From contig JAYOLL010000023.1 of assembly GCA_038120295.1 (NCBI GenBank), positions 1 to 64,000 of the forward strand: a stretch of DNA of 64,000 nucleotides, read 5' to 3'. The DNA comes from JAYOEY01 sp038120295. GTDB lineage: Bacteria > Pseudomonadota > Alphaproteobacteria > MPNO01 > UBA2964. Of this stretch, positions 8,006 to 15,649 are shown in pieces. The notes under the pieces are model-generated. The model saw only the letters and a program-made list of their open reading frames with translations. It was not told the DNA's origin and did no database searches. Positions within the stretch are counted from its first letter, which is position 1; each line of letters opens with the position of its first letter. Both the position numbers and the translations under genes were made by a program.

Positions 8006-8599
8006 TCAGACGTGCTTACCCGCGGTCCAGCCGCTTTTCGAAAGATGTTTGTCGCCGAAGGCGAGCATCCTTTGTTCCAGATCGGTCGCCATCGTGTCGT
8101 TGAACCGGTTGAGCCAGCCGAACAGGCAGATCACGCCGACGATCTCGACGATCTGATCTTCGTCGAAATGCTCTTTCAGCGTATCCATGTCCGCATCCGA
8201 CACCATGTTGGGAACCTGCCCTGCGCCTTGCGCGACCGTAAGCGCCGCCTTTTCCGCGGCGCTGAACAGGTCGCTGCGTTCGTATTCGAAAATCGCTTCG
8301 ATCTTTTCCGGGGCGACGCCCGCGGCGGCGGCCGCCGTGTCTCCCGTATGCGCCATGCAGTACTGGCAGCCTGCCGACCGGCTGGCTACATGGGCCACCA
8401 TCCATTTCAGGTCGGGCGAGACCTGTCCCGGAACGCCGAGTACTTCGCGGGACAAGAGTGAAAATGCTTTCAGCGTGCCCGGACGGCGCGCCATGATAAA
8501 GAAGCTGTTGGGCACGAAGCCGAGCGCCTTTTCGGCGCGAAGAAACACGTCTTCCAGTTCGCCCAGCTCTTCTCGGGGCAGGGGGGTGATGCGCGACAT
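8006..8599 (-). CDS. Carboxymuconolactone decarboxylase family / peroxidase-related protein
   Basis: This 197-residue protein belongs to the AhpD/CMD family. The CxxC-x2-H motif is in SAGCQYCMAHTG (about residues 75-86), the redox or acid-base centre of alkylhydroperoxidase-D-like proteins. The N-terminus, LPREELGELEDVF and GFVPNSFFIMARRP, and the C-terminal EIVGVICLFGWLNRFNDTMA fit the longer uncharacterised peroxidase-related subgroup rather than true 4-carboxymuconolactone decarboxylase. A strong ribosome-binding site (AGGAGGATACA) precedes the ATG. It is convergent with the dehydrogenase upstream (28 bp between stops) and divergent from the next hypothetical gene. Confidence 0.85.
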   Translation of the reverse strand: MSRITPLPREELGELEDVFLRAEKALGFVPNSFFIMARRPGTLKAFSLLSREVLGVPGQVSPDLKWMVAHVASRSAGCQYCMAHTGDTAAAAAGVAPEKIEAIFEYERSDLFSAAEKAALTVAQGAGQVPNMVSDADMDTLKEHFDEDQIVEIVGVICLFGWLNRFNDTMATDLEQRMLAFGDKHLSKSGWTAGKHV

Positions 8600-8681
8600 T
8601 GTATCCTCCTGTTTGAAACGACCCTAACAGACCGCCCACCGGCGTTCTTGCACTTTCACGCCACCTCGCGACAATGCCTGC

Positions 8682-9356
8682 ATGAAAATCCGATTCTCCT
8701 GCCCGCCCGAGCTTCGCGCGATATTGCCCGAACCCAGGCTCGCCCGGCGCACGACGCCCGACTGGTACAAGCGACTGCCGATGGAGCAGCCGACCGGCGA
8801 GGGGCCTGACGACCTGACGGTCAAGCACTGCCTGCCCTTTATCGACGCGCTGACGCTCGGTTTCGTCATCCCGCTGCAGGCTGATATCACGGTCAGAAAC
8901 GGAGAGTTCACCTGGGACTGGCCGCATGATGAGAGCCCGTTGGGTTTTCATTTCCCGACCCAGGCGCCGGACGTGCCGTTTGTCGATCCGGATTCGGTAG
9001 TGATGAAGTTCCATAATTTCTGGGCGATCCATACAGAGCCCGGCTACGCCACCCTGTTTACCCACCCGCTCAACCGGCACGATTTGCCGTTTCGGACCCT
9101 GTCCGGGCTGGTCGATACGGACGGGTTCGACGCTTTGCCGGTGCATTTCCCGTCGGTCTGGATCGGCCCGGATTTCGAGGGCGTGCTGGAGGCGGGAACG
9201 CCGGTGGCCCAGTGTTTTCCGATCGAGCGGGCGCGGCTGGAGCTCGATATCGCGACGATGAGCGCGGAAGAGTACGAGGCGGCGCGCGCGCTCAAGGACA
9301 AGGTTAAGGTCGAGCGCGGTTACTACAAGAACCATATCCGCCGCGACAGGCCCTGA
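8682..9356 (+). CDS. Conserved hypothetical protein, 224 residues
   Basis: I do not recognise a characterised family. The protein is acidic-to-neutral, without signal peptide or membrane segments, and has several Trp/Pro/His-rich motifs: RTTPDWYKRLPMEQP, KHCLPFIDALTLGFVIPLQ, FHNFWAIHTEPGYATLF and a closing RGYYKNHIRRDRP. The pattern of PDWYK followed by CxPFxDAxxxGFxIPL recurs in uncharacterised and phage-associated proteins of about 220-250 residues. Codon use matches its neighbours. It begins a three-gene unit: the next ATG is 16 bp past its stop and the permease gene overlaps that one. Confidence 0.65.
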   Translation: MKIRFSCPPELRAILPEPRLARRTTPDWYKRLPMEQPTGEGPDDLTVKHCLPFIDALTLGFVIPLQADITVRNGEFTWDWPHDESPLGFHFPTQAPDVPFVDPDSVVMKFHNFWAIHTEPGYATLFTHPLNRHDLPFRTLSGLVDTDGFDALPVHFPSVWIGPDFEGVLEAGTPVAQCFPIERARLELDIATMSAEEYEAARALKDKVKVERGYYKNHIRRDRP

Positions 9357-9372
9357 TTGAGGCTTCGATGCC

Positions 9373-9741
9373 ATGCCGTATCTGAAGGATGAGGATATCC
9401 GCCGCCTTATGGGGCTGCGCGACAGCGCCGAGTACGAGCTCGATCTCCGCGGGCTCGATCGGCTGCATGCTGAGGCGAGCGTCGAACGCATGCTGGAACG
9501 CAGCCGGTTTCGGCCGCCGCGCTCGGTCAATATCCGGATTGACAAGGCGTCGCCGACAAGCGGAGAGACCCTGTTCCAGCCGATCGGACGCCAGCTGGTC
9601 GAGGCCATGAAGGCGGGGCTGATCCTGCGTTGCAATCCGCTGCCCGATGTCGGGGGCGGCTTCTGGGTGTCGCTCAAGGGCAATCCCGAAGCGCGCGAAG
9701 ACGACGACGAAGAGGGCGAACAGGACGATGTGGGCGGCTGA
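9373..9741 (+). CDS. Small hypothetical protein with a weak Smr-like pattern
   Basis: A 122-residue protein. Residues 20-95 loosely resemble an Smr (MutS2 C-terminal) domain: ELDLRGLDRLHAEASVERML recalls the LDLRG-x-EA motif, followed by predicted alternating strands and a helix (IGRQLVEAMKAGLILRC). The canonical HGKG/HGxGxG loop is missing, so nuclease activity should not be assumed. The C-terminus is a strongly acidic tail (EDDDEEGEQDD). It starts 16 bp after the preceding hypothetical gene and its last 14 bp overlap the start of the TauE/SafE permease, implying translational coupling. Confidence 0.55.
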   Translation: MPYLKDEDIRRLMGLRDSAEYELDLRGLDRLHAEASVERMLERSRFRPPRSVNIRIDKASPTSGETLFQPIGRQLVEAMKAGLILRCNPLPDVGGGFWVSLKGNPEAREDDDEEGEQDDVGG

Positions 9742-10462
9742 CACCGTAGCCATCGTCTGTCTGACCTTCCTCCTCGCAGGTGCAATCAAGGGCGTGGTCG
9801 GGCTTGGCCTGCCGTCGGTCTCGCTCGGCATCCTGACGGTGTTTTTCGGGCTCCAGCCGGCGATGGCGCTGATGCTGGTCCCTTCCATCGTTACCAATAT
9901 CTGGCAGGCCTGCGTCGGCGGACGATTGATCGAGCTGCTTCGGCGTTTCCGGCTGTTTCTGCTGAGCGCGGCGGTGGGGATCTTGCTGGGCGTGGAAATT
10001 CTGGCTGGCGCCGATGCGGACCTCCTTGCACGGCTGCTCGGTCTGCTGCTGACTGCCTATGCCGTTCTGGGTCTGACGACGCCGAAACTGTCCCTGCCGT
10101 CTTCCTGCGAAGGCTGGGCCGGGCCGGTCGCCGGCGCGGTCAATGGCGTGCTGACCGGGCTGACAGGGTCTTTTGCCGTGCCCGGCGTGCCTTATCTGCA
10201 GGCGCTCGGGCTGGGGCGCGACGCGCTGGTGCAGATGATGGGTATCCTGTTTACCGTCTCGACGCTGGCGCTCGGGATTGCGCTGGGGGGCAAGCGGTTG
10301 CTCGCCCTCGAAGAGCTGTCGCTGTCCGCCGCCGCCGTCATACCCGCCGCGTTCGGCATGGTCATCGGGCAAAAGATCAGGGGATTGCTGTCAGAGGCCG
10401 CTTTCCGCAAGACCCTGTTCCGGGCGCTGCTTCTTCTCGGGCTTTACATCATGTTCCGCTGA
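9728..10462 (+). CDS. TauE/SafE family (TSUP) sulfite/anion permease
   Basis: A 244-residue integral membrane protein with about eight hydrophobic segments. The N-terminal LAGAIKGVVGLGLPSVSLG is the first TauE/SafE half-motif and the internal VNGVLTGLTGSFAVPGVPYL is its repeat, the inverted duplication typical of the 4-toluenesulfonate/sulfite uptake (TSUP) family. Family members export or import sulfite, sulfoacetate or related organosulfur anions; the substrate here is not evident. The ATG at 9728 was chosen because it begins the first membrane segment. It overlaps the upstream small gene by 14 bp and is convergent with the TPR gene, the two stop ends overlapping by 14 bp. Confidence 0.85.
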   Translation: MWAADTVAIVCLTFLLAGAIKGVVGLGLPSVSLGILTVFFGLQPAMALMLVPSIVTNIWQACVGGRLIELLRRFRLFLLSAAVGILLGVEILAGADADLLARLLGLLLTAYAVLGLTTPKLSLPSSCEGWAGPVAGAVNGVLTGLTGSFAVPGVPYLQALGLGRDALVQMMGILFTVSTLALGIALGGKRLLALEELSLSAAAVIPAAFGMVIGQKIRGLLSEAAFRKTLFRALLLLGLYIMFR

Positions 10463-11162
10463 GATAGTTGCGGGCGGCTGAAAGCTTCAGCCATATGCGT
10501 CCCCGCCCCATGCTGGCGAGGTTGCTCGCGGCCTGACGAAAAAATTCGGGCCGGATCGCGATGGCGGCGCGGTAGTTTTCGATCGCCTCGTCCAGACGCC
10601 GCTGCTTCTGCAGCACGTTGCCGAGGTTGCCCAGCGCTTCGGCGTAGTCTGGCCGCAACTCAAGCGCCTTCCGGTACGCTCGTTCGGCGCCGTCGAGGTC
10701 TTCGGCATCCCTGAGCGAGATTCCCAGCATCAGGTGAAGTTCGGCGCTGTCGGGCAAGCGTTCTGTTGACGCCAGAAGCACCGGTGCGGCGTCCCGTTGC
10801 CGGCCGAGAGTGCTGAGCGTCCTCAGCAGGTGGTAATGCGCCTCCAGATCGTCGGGAGCGAGGGTGGCGGCTTCGCTGTATGCGTCGGCGGCCTCTTCCA
10901 GCCTGCCGCCGGCCCGCAACGCGCTTCCCAGATGGACCCGCATATTCGCATTCTTCGGATTGCGCGCGACGGCCCGGCCGATCAGATCGGCGGCCTCTTC
11001 GTTCCGGCCGGCTTCCAGCGCACAGACGCCCAGCAGGTGCAGCCCGTTCGCGTTCTCCGGCTCGGCTTCGAGCGCCCGACGGTAGAACCCTTCCGCCTCA
11101 TCCCGCCGCCCGGCCCGGTGATGGGCCAGCCCCTGTTCGAGGAGGGACCGGACATTTGTCAT
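10449..11162 (-). CDS. TPR-repeat protein
   Basis: A 237-residue protein made almost wholly of tetratricopeptide repeats, about six copies. Clear examples are AHHRAGRRDEAEGFYRRALE, LGSALRAGGRLEEAADAYSE and LGNVLQKQRRLDEAIENYRA with the W/L-G-Y-A-F-A-P spacing. There is no signal peptide and no attached catalytic domain, so it probably acts as a protein-binding scaffold. The ATG is three bases past the stop of the upstream cupin gene, so the two are almost certainly co-translated. Confidence 0.85.
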   Translation of the reverse strand: MTNVRSLLEQGLAHHRAGRRDEAEGFYRRALEAEPENANGLHLLGVCALEAGRNEEAADLIGRAVARNPKNANMRVHLGSALRAGGRLEEAADAYSEAATLAPDDLEAHYHLLRTLSTLGRQRDAAPVLLASTERLPDSAELHLMLGISLRDAEDLDGAERAYRKALELRPDYAEALGNLGNVLQKQRRLDEAIENYRAAIAIRPEFFRQAASNLASMGRGRIWLKLSAARNYLSGT

Positions 11163-11165
11163 CCG

Positions 11166-11765
11166 TTACGCCAGTTCGAACGGGATCTGGCGCGGGCCGT
11201 TATAGGAGGCGACGTCGCCGGTGGACGGATCGAACCGGTACTGCACGAACGTGCCCGAGCGCTGGCTGCGGACGATAAAACCGATCGTGCGGTCGTCGCC
11301 GTTCTTCTCCTGGTGGATCTGCCAGGGCGGGACCACGTCGATATAGCCCGGCGTGACGTCGAAATCGCCTTCCTTTTCGATGGTGGCCGGTTCGTCGCCC
11401 GGCGCGCCGCCATCGGTGCGGACGTAACGCTCGATATGCTCGCCGCCTTCGAGCACGCCGTACAGCGTCCAGCTCTGCCCGTGATCGTGGATATTGGTGG
11501 TCGAATGCGGCGCCTTGACCAGCGCGTTGAGGACGAACCCGTAATCCAGATCCTCGTAGAACAGCAGGTTGCCCGGCGCGCCGTCGCCCTGCTTGGTGTC
11601 GGGCCAGTTTTTCGTGTGGGCCTGAAGCTCTGGATCGGCCAACAGGTCGCGCAGCGGTTCCGCGACCTCGGGCCAGAGCGTTTCGCCCTCGCGGCCTTCG
11701 GCGCAGAGGCTGCGCACCGTGTCGACGAATTTTTGGACTGGCGGGAGAAGGGGCTGGTCGGTCAT
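11166..11765 (-). CDS. Cupin / cysteine-dioxygenase-like protein
   Basis: A 199-residue RmlC-like cupin. Residues 90-115 hold TTNIHDHGQSWTLYGVLEGG, a clear metal-binding HxH pair with a downstream E, and VVPPWQIHQEKNGDD supplies the second-motif histidine. The arrangement resembles thiol dioxygenases and related aromatic-degradation cupins. The N-terminal 60 residues are helical and acidic. Substrate unknown. ATG start preceded by AAAGAATGCC. It precedes the TPR gene by three bases on the minus strand and is divergent from the UbiD gene across a 270-bp gap. Confidence 0.75.
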   Translation of the reverse strand: MTDQPLLPPVQKFVDTVRSLCAEGREGETLWPEVAEPLRDLLADPELQAHTKNWPDTKQGDGAPGNLLFYEDLDYGFVLNALVKAPHSTTNIHDHGQSWTLYGVLEGGEHIERYVRTDGGAPGDEPATIEKEGDFDVTPGYIDVVPPWQIHQEKNGDDRTIGFIVRSQRSGTFVQYRFDPSTGDVASYNGPRQIPFELA

Positions 11766-11944
11766 GGCATTCTTTCGATTCGGATGGTCGATGCGAGAGT
11801 CATGCGGGCGAACGGCGTTTGCGTCAAGATTCAGTCCGTTTGCGCCGCCCGGGAAAATACATAGAAATCTAAGTATTTAGCCGTCAACAATCCATTTTTT
11901 CCCGGTTTTGCAAGGGTTTTCGCCAATTTTCCGAAGAGTCCGTC

Positions 11945-11973
11945 TTGCATTCCCTGCGCGTTCCCCTTACATA
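11945..11973 (+). promoter_or_regulatory. Possible sigma-70-type promoter for the UbiD gene
   Basis: TTGCAT and TACATA are separated by exactly 17 bp in the 270-bp gap before the UbiD gene. Both hexamers match the consensus only partly, so this is a weak call. The flanking 11850-11900 stretch is noticeably AT-richer than its surroundings. Confidence 0.3.
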
Positions 11974-12035
11974 ACGCGACTAAGCGGTTAAACGAATTGA
12001 TATCCGATAAACAAGGACGGTTTCAGGAGAAAGAG

Positions 12036-13625
12036 ATGAGCACAGCCAGGAAAGAAGCGGTCGGCGACGCACAGACCGATGCGCTGCGGGACCTTCGGTC
12101 GACAATCGATTTTCTGCGCGCCGAGGGAGACCTGATTGAAACAGACGTCGAGGTGGATCCCGATCTGGAGATCACCGGCGTCCAGAAGCATCTCGACGGC
12201 GCCTGCCCGATCCTGTTCAACAACGTGAAGGGCAAACCGCACCATCGCGCGATCACCAACCTGTTCGCCGATCACGGCATCATGCACAAGCTGTTCGGCT
12301 TCAAGGATCACCGGGACCGCACGGTCAAGATCGCAGAGGCCATCCGCAACCCGCTCAAGCCGGTGGTTGTCGATTCGAAGGACGCGCCGAGCCACACGGA
12401 AATCATCGAGAACCCGTCGGAAGTCAACGAATTCATGGTGCCGATCCGGCACACGACCTACGAATCCGAGCTGACCGTCGGGTCGGGGCAGCGGCTGTTC
12501 GCCGGCGAGTATTTCGATGGCGGAACGGACATGGCCTATAACCGGATGAATTTCCGCTGGGGCAATGTCGGCACCTTCCAGATTTCGCCCGGCTCGCATG
12601 GCTGGCAGTTGATGGCCAACCATTATCGGGACGACAAGCCGATCCCGCTGACCATGAATTTCGGCATCCCGTACGGCCCCAACCTGCTGGCCGGCGCCGG
12701 TTTCGATTACGTCATTCTGCCGATGGGTTGCGATGAGCTCGGCGTGGCCGGGCGTCTGGCCGGAGAGCCGGTGCGCATGGTCGAGGCGAAGACGGTCCCC
12801 GGCGCCTACGCGCTGGCCGACGCCGAGATCACGCTGGAAGGCTATCTGCATCCCCGCGACCGTCGCTACGAGACGGCGGAGGCCGAGGAAGCTGGCGTTC
12901 AGGGCCGGTTCCACTTCCATCCCGAATGGGCCGGCTACATGGGCAAGGCGTACAAGGCGCCGACCTTCCACGTCACCGCCGTCACCATGCGCGAACGCGA
13001 GTCCAAGCCGATCGTGTTCCCGCTCGGCGTTCACACGATGGACTGCCAGAACATCGACACCACGGTGCGCGAATCCGCGATCTACGAGCTGTGCCACCGC
13101 ATGCAGCCCGGCATCTGCACGGATGTGAACATTCCGTATCCGATGACCGACTGGGGCGGGGCCATCATCCAGGTCAAGAAGCGCAGCCAGATCGACGAAG
13201 GCTGGCAGCGCAACTTCCTCGCCGCGATCCTCGCCACTTCGCAGGGTTCGCGTCTCGCCATCGCGATGAGCGAGGACACCGACATCTATGACATGGACGA
13301 CGTGATCTGGAACCTGACCACCCGCGTTAATCCAAAGACCGACATCCTCAACCCGCTTCCCGGCGGGCGCGGCCAGACCTTCATGCCGGCCGAGCGGATG
13401 ACGGCGGGCGACCGCGAATGGACGGCGTCGAACACCGTGTTCGAGGGCGGCATGGGCATCGACGCCACCGTGCCGTTCGGCTACGAGAGCGACTTCCTGC
13501 GCCCGGTCTATCCCGTGGACCAGGTGTTTCCCGACAAGTTCTTCTCCGACGCCGATATCGAAAAGGCCAAGAAGTACATGCAGGGCAAGGGCTGGGTGCT
13601 CTCCCTCGCCGATTCCGGCCGGTAA
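12036..13625 (+). CDS. UbiD family decarboxylase
   Basis: A 529-residue member of the UbiD family, reversible (de)carboxylases that use prenylated FMN on aromatic and alpha,beta-unsaturated acids. Characteristic segments include DLRSTIDFLRAEGDLIE at the N-terminus, MAYNRMNFRW and HRMQPGICTDVNIPYP. The ATG at 12036 was preferred over one 13 codons upstream because AGGAGA lies six bases before it. No UbiX-type prenyltransferase is in the window, so cofactor must come from elsewhere. A strong terminator follows. Placement next to a VanA-like oxygenase suggests phenolic-acid degradation, but the substrate is inferred only from context. Confidence 0.9.
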   Translation: MSTARKEAVGDAQTDALRDLRSTIDFLRAEGDLIETDVEVDPDLEITGVQKHLDGACPILFNNVKGKPHHRAITNLFADHGIMHKLFGFKDHRDRTVKIAEAIRNPLKPVVVDSKDAPSHTEIIENPSEVNEFMVPIRHTTYESELTVGSGQRLFAGEYFDGGTDMAYNRMNFRWGNVGTFQISPGSHGWQLMANHYRDDKPIPLTMNFGIPYGPNLLAGAGFDYVILPMGCDELGVAGRLAGEPVRMVEAKTVPGAYALADAEITLEGYLHPRDRRYETAEAEEAGVQGRFHFHPEWAGYMGKAYKAPTFHVTAVTMRERESKPIVFPLGVHTMDCQNIDTTVRESAIYELCHRMQPGICTDVNIPYPMTDWGGAIIQVKKRSQIDEGWQRNFLAAILATSQGSRLAIAMSEDTDIYDMDDVIWNLTTRVNPKTDILNPLPGGRGQTFMPAERMTAGDREWTASNTVFEGGMGIDATVPFGYESDFLRPVYPVDQVFPDKFFSDADIEKAKKYMQGKGWVLSLADSGR

Positions 13626-13650
13626 GCCCGGGCGGCATATCTCACGCGAC

Positions 13651-13679
13651 AGGGCGGCCTTCCGGGGCCGCCCTTTTTC
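13651..13679 (+). terminator. Intrinsic terminator after the UbiD gene
   Basis: A 9-bp GC-rich perfect stem (13651-13659 with 13666-13674, six-base loop) is followed by TTTTCT. It begins 26 bp after the stop of the UbiD gene. Confidence 0.9.
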
Positions 13680-13740
13680 TTGCCGGTTCTCCGACCTCGC
13701 GGCATCATTGGTCAAATATGTTTCAGGTCGTGGTGGAAAT

Positions 13741-13857
13741 GTCCCCCACCTCACCCCGGCCCTCTCCGCCCCCGAGGGCGGAGAGGGTGCCATGTAGATG
13801 TTTTAGCCGCGTTCCCCTTCGCCCATTGGGGGGAGGGGACAGGGGAGGTGGGAACGC
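13741..13857. repeat. REP-like palindromic intergenic element
   Basis: The element contains a 12-bp perfect hairpin (13760-13771 with 13776-13787, loop CCGA), then a second G/C-skewed half (CCCC runs at 13812-13817, GGGG runs at 13827-13845), with outer arms CCCACCTC (13745-13752) and GAGGTGGG (13845-13852). The alternation of C-rich and G-rich blocks is the typical look of repetitive extragenic palindromes. It fills most of the space between the UbiD terminator and the Rieske gene. Only one copy is in the window. Confidence 0.6.
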
Positions 13858-13911
13858 ATAATGTGTCCAATAAATTCCGAGACGCGCAAAGGACGAGACA
13901 GGGAGACGCCG

Positions 13912-14931
13912 ATGTATCTCAGAAACGCCTGGTACGTAGCCGGATGGAGCTATCATGTCGGGAACGGCATTCTGGCGCGGACCATCTGCGACGAGCCCAT
14001 CGTGTTCTTCCGCACCGAGGACGGCGTGGTCGCGGCGCTGGAGGATCGCTGCTGTCATCGCAGCGCGCCGCTGTCGCTCGGCAAGCACAAGGGAAACGAG
14101 ATCGAGTGCGGCTATCACGGGCTGCGCTTCGACCGCACCGGCCAGTGCACCGCGGTGCCGAGCCAGGACATGGTGCCGCCCGGCGCCTGCATCCGGTCCT
14201 ATCCCACAGTGGAAAAGAACCGGCAGGTCTGGATCTGGATGGGCGAGCCGGCCAGGGCGGACGAAAGCCTGATCCCCGATTATTTCTGGCTGGACAGCGC
14301 CGACTGGACCACGATCGAGGATACCTATCACGTCAAATGCCACTACCAGTCCTATATCGATATCCAGCTCGACCAGACCCATTCTCCCTTCGTCCACCCC
14401 GACACGCTGGGTAATGCCGCCAAGCTGCGGGTCAAGCCGAAGGTCACGCGCGAGGAGCGCGCGGTGCACTGCGAACGGCTCATGCCGGATGACGACCCGC
14501 CGCCCTTGTGGGCCAAGGCGGCGAAGATCGAGGGCAAGGGCGATTCATGGAACCGCTGGGTCTACACCCCGCCGGCGACCATCATGTTCGATGTCGGCGC
14601 GGCGCAGGCAGGCACCGGCGCGTTCGAGGGCAACCGCGAATTCGGCATCACCGTCCATAACGTTCACGCCATCACGCCGGAAACCGACGGGACGCTGCAT
14701 CATTTCTGGGCGAGTTCGCGCGATTTCGACGTCGGCGACGACGCGACGACCGAAAAGCTCAACATCATCCGCCGCATCTTCCGCGAGGATATCGCCATGT
14801 GCGAGGCGCAACAGGCCTGCCGCGACCGTTTCCCAGGCGCGCCCGAAATCGACGTGGCGATGGACGCGCCGTCGATCCAGGCGCGGAACCTGCTGGCCCG
14901 GATGATCGAGGAGGAGCAAGCGGGGGCGTAG
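13912..14931 (+). CDS. VanA-like Rieske aromatic-ring oxygenase, alpha subunit
   Basis: A 339-residue oxygenase of the vanillate O-demethylase/pheophorbide-a-oxygenase-like class. The Rieske [2Fe-2S] ligands are C47-x-H49 and C66-x2-H69 (RCCHRSAPL and CGYHGLRFD). The mononuclear iron site is LDQTHSPFVHP with H157 and H162 after D154. The N-terminus MYLRNAWYVAGWS is typical of VanA. These enzymes demethylate or hydroxylate methoxylated and other aromatic acids and need a ferredoxin-type reductase (VanB), which is not present nearby. The ATG at 13912 was chosen over the upstream ATG at 13861 because it begins the family N-terminus and follows AGGGAG. Confidence 0.88.
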   Translation: MYLRNAWYVAGWSYHVGNGILARTICDEPIVFFRTEDGVVAALEDRCCHRSAPLSLGKHKGNEIECGYHGLRFDRTGQCTAVPSQDMVPPGACIRSYPTVEKNRQVWIWMGEPARADESLIPDYFWLDSADWTTIEDTYHVKCHYQSYIDIQLDQTHSPFVHPDTLGNAAKLRVKPKVTREERAVHCERLMPDDDPPPLWAKAAKIEGKGDSWNRWVYTPPATIMFDVGAAQAGTGAFEGNREFGITVHNVHAITPETDGTLHHFWASSRDFDVGDDATTEKLNIIRRIFREDIAMCEAQQACRDRFPGAPEIDVAMDAPSIQARNLLARMIEEEQAGA

Positions 14932-15012
14932 GCGCCGGTTTGGCGATAATAGACTCGTCATCGCCGGGCCCACGTGCGCTTCACGCCCATGGCCGGCGAT
15001 CTCCGAACCGGC

Positions 15013-15528
15013 CTATGCCGGCGCCGGGTTCGACTTCTTCCAGGCCTCCGTCAGGCTCTTGCGGTCGAGCTTGCCGCGCTCGGTCCTGGGCAGGCTGTCG
15101 ACGAAAATCACCTGTTTCGGCGTCTTGAACGGGGCCAGTGTTTCGCCGTAATGGGCGATGACGTTCTCCGCCGTCAGCCCGATGCCTTCCTGCACCAGCA
15201 GCAGCTTCGGCGCGATGGCGGAAATGATCCCTGCGATATGGGCGCGGTTCATCTCCACATTCGCGGTGGCGATGGTGGCGCCGACACGCTGCACGGCGAG
15301 GAACTCGGCGGAGTTTTCCGACAGCATCAGGATGCGGTCGTTGGCCTTTAACCCCCGATCACGGAAGAAATGCGCCATCCGGTTGCCCAGCCGCCAGAGA
15401 TTGCGGTAGCTCAGAACCTTGTCGTTCTGGTCGATGGAGATCATGTAGGGCTTGTCGCCGAACGCTTGCGCCTGATCGGCGAGGATGCGGCGAACCGGTC
15501 TGTACTCGGTTGTTTTTGCGCCTCCCAT
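15013..15528 (-). CDS. Acyl-CoA ligase remnant with a large internal in-frame deletion
   Basis: The 171-residue product joins the first ~115 residues of an AMP-forming acyl-CoA ligase (YRNLWRLGNRMAHFF, NDRILMLSENSAEFLAVQRV, NVEMNRAHIAGII) directly to the last ~45 (FKTPKQVIFVDSLPRTERGK with the C-terminal catalytic lysine). The whole adenylation core is missing: no P-loop, no YGxTE motif and no D-hinge. Both ends align well with the full-length 525-residue ligase at 16574-18151, so about 350 residues have been lost without a frameshift. It should be unable to adenylate a substrate. I regard it as a decaying gene, though the intact frame leaves open a small regulatory or partner protein. Confidence 0.8.
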   Translation of the reverse strand: MGGAKTTEYRPVRRILADQAQAFGDKPYMISIDQNDKVLSYRNLWRLGNRMAHFFRDRGLKANDRILMLSENSAEFLAVQRVGATIATANVEMNRAHIAGIISAIAPKLLLVQEGIGLTAENVIAHYGETLAPFKTPKQVIFVDSLPRTERGKLDRKSLTEAWKKSNPAPA

Positions 15529-15542
15529 GCGGAAACGCTATC

Positions 15543-15589
15543 GCGCGCCGCGCAAAAACCTCACAAAAACTTCAGTTTTGCGCGCCGCG
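15543..15589. repeat. 10-bp direct repeat with nested inverted repeats between divergent genes
   Basis: GCGCGCCGCG occurs at 15543-15552 and again at 15580-15589, 37 bp apart. Between the copies, CGCGCAAAA and TTTTGCGCG form a 9-bp inverted repeat. The element lies in the 121-bp gap between the ligase remnant and the EamA transporter and could be an operator or a decayed duplication. Confidence 0.4.
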
Positions 15590-15649
15590 GTTGGCAGACG
15601 CGTTTTTCCCGCTACAGTGCGCGCGCCTTCATTCTGAAAGACCTGCATC

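Noticed and set aside
8016..9785. Minus-strand open frame of about 590 codons spanning two other genes
   Set aside because: It crosses the convincing CMD-family gene in a different frame and two plus-strand genes, and lacks any family motif.
11988..13793. Minus-strand open frame of about 600 codons opposite the UbiD gene
   Set aside because: It is an antisense shadow; the plus strand encodes a clear UbiD-family protein with ribosome-binding site and terminator.
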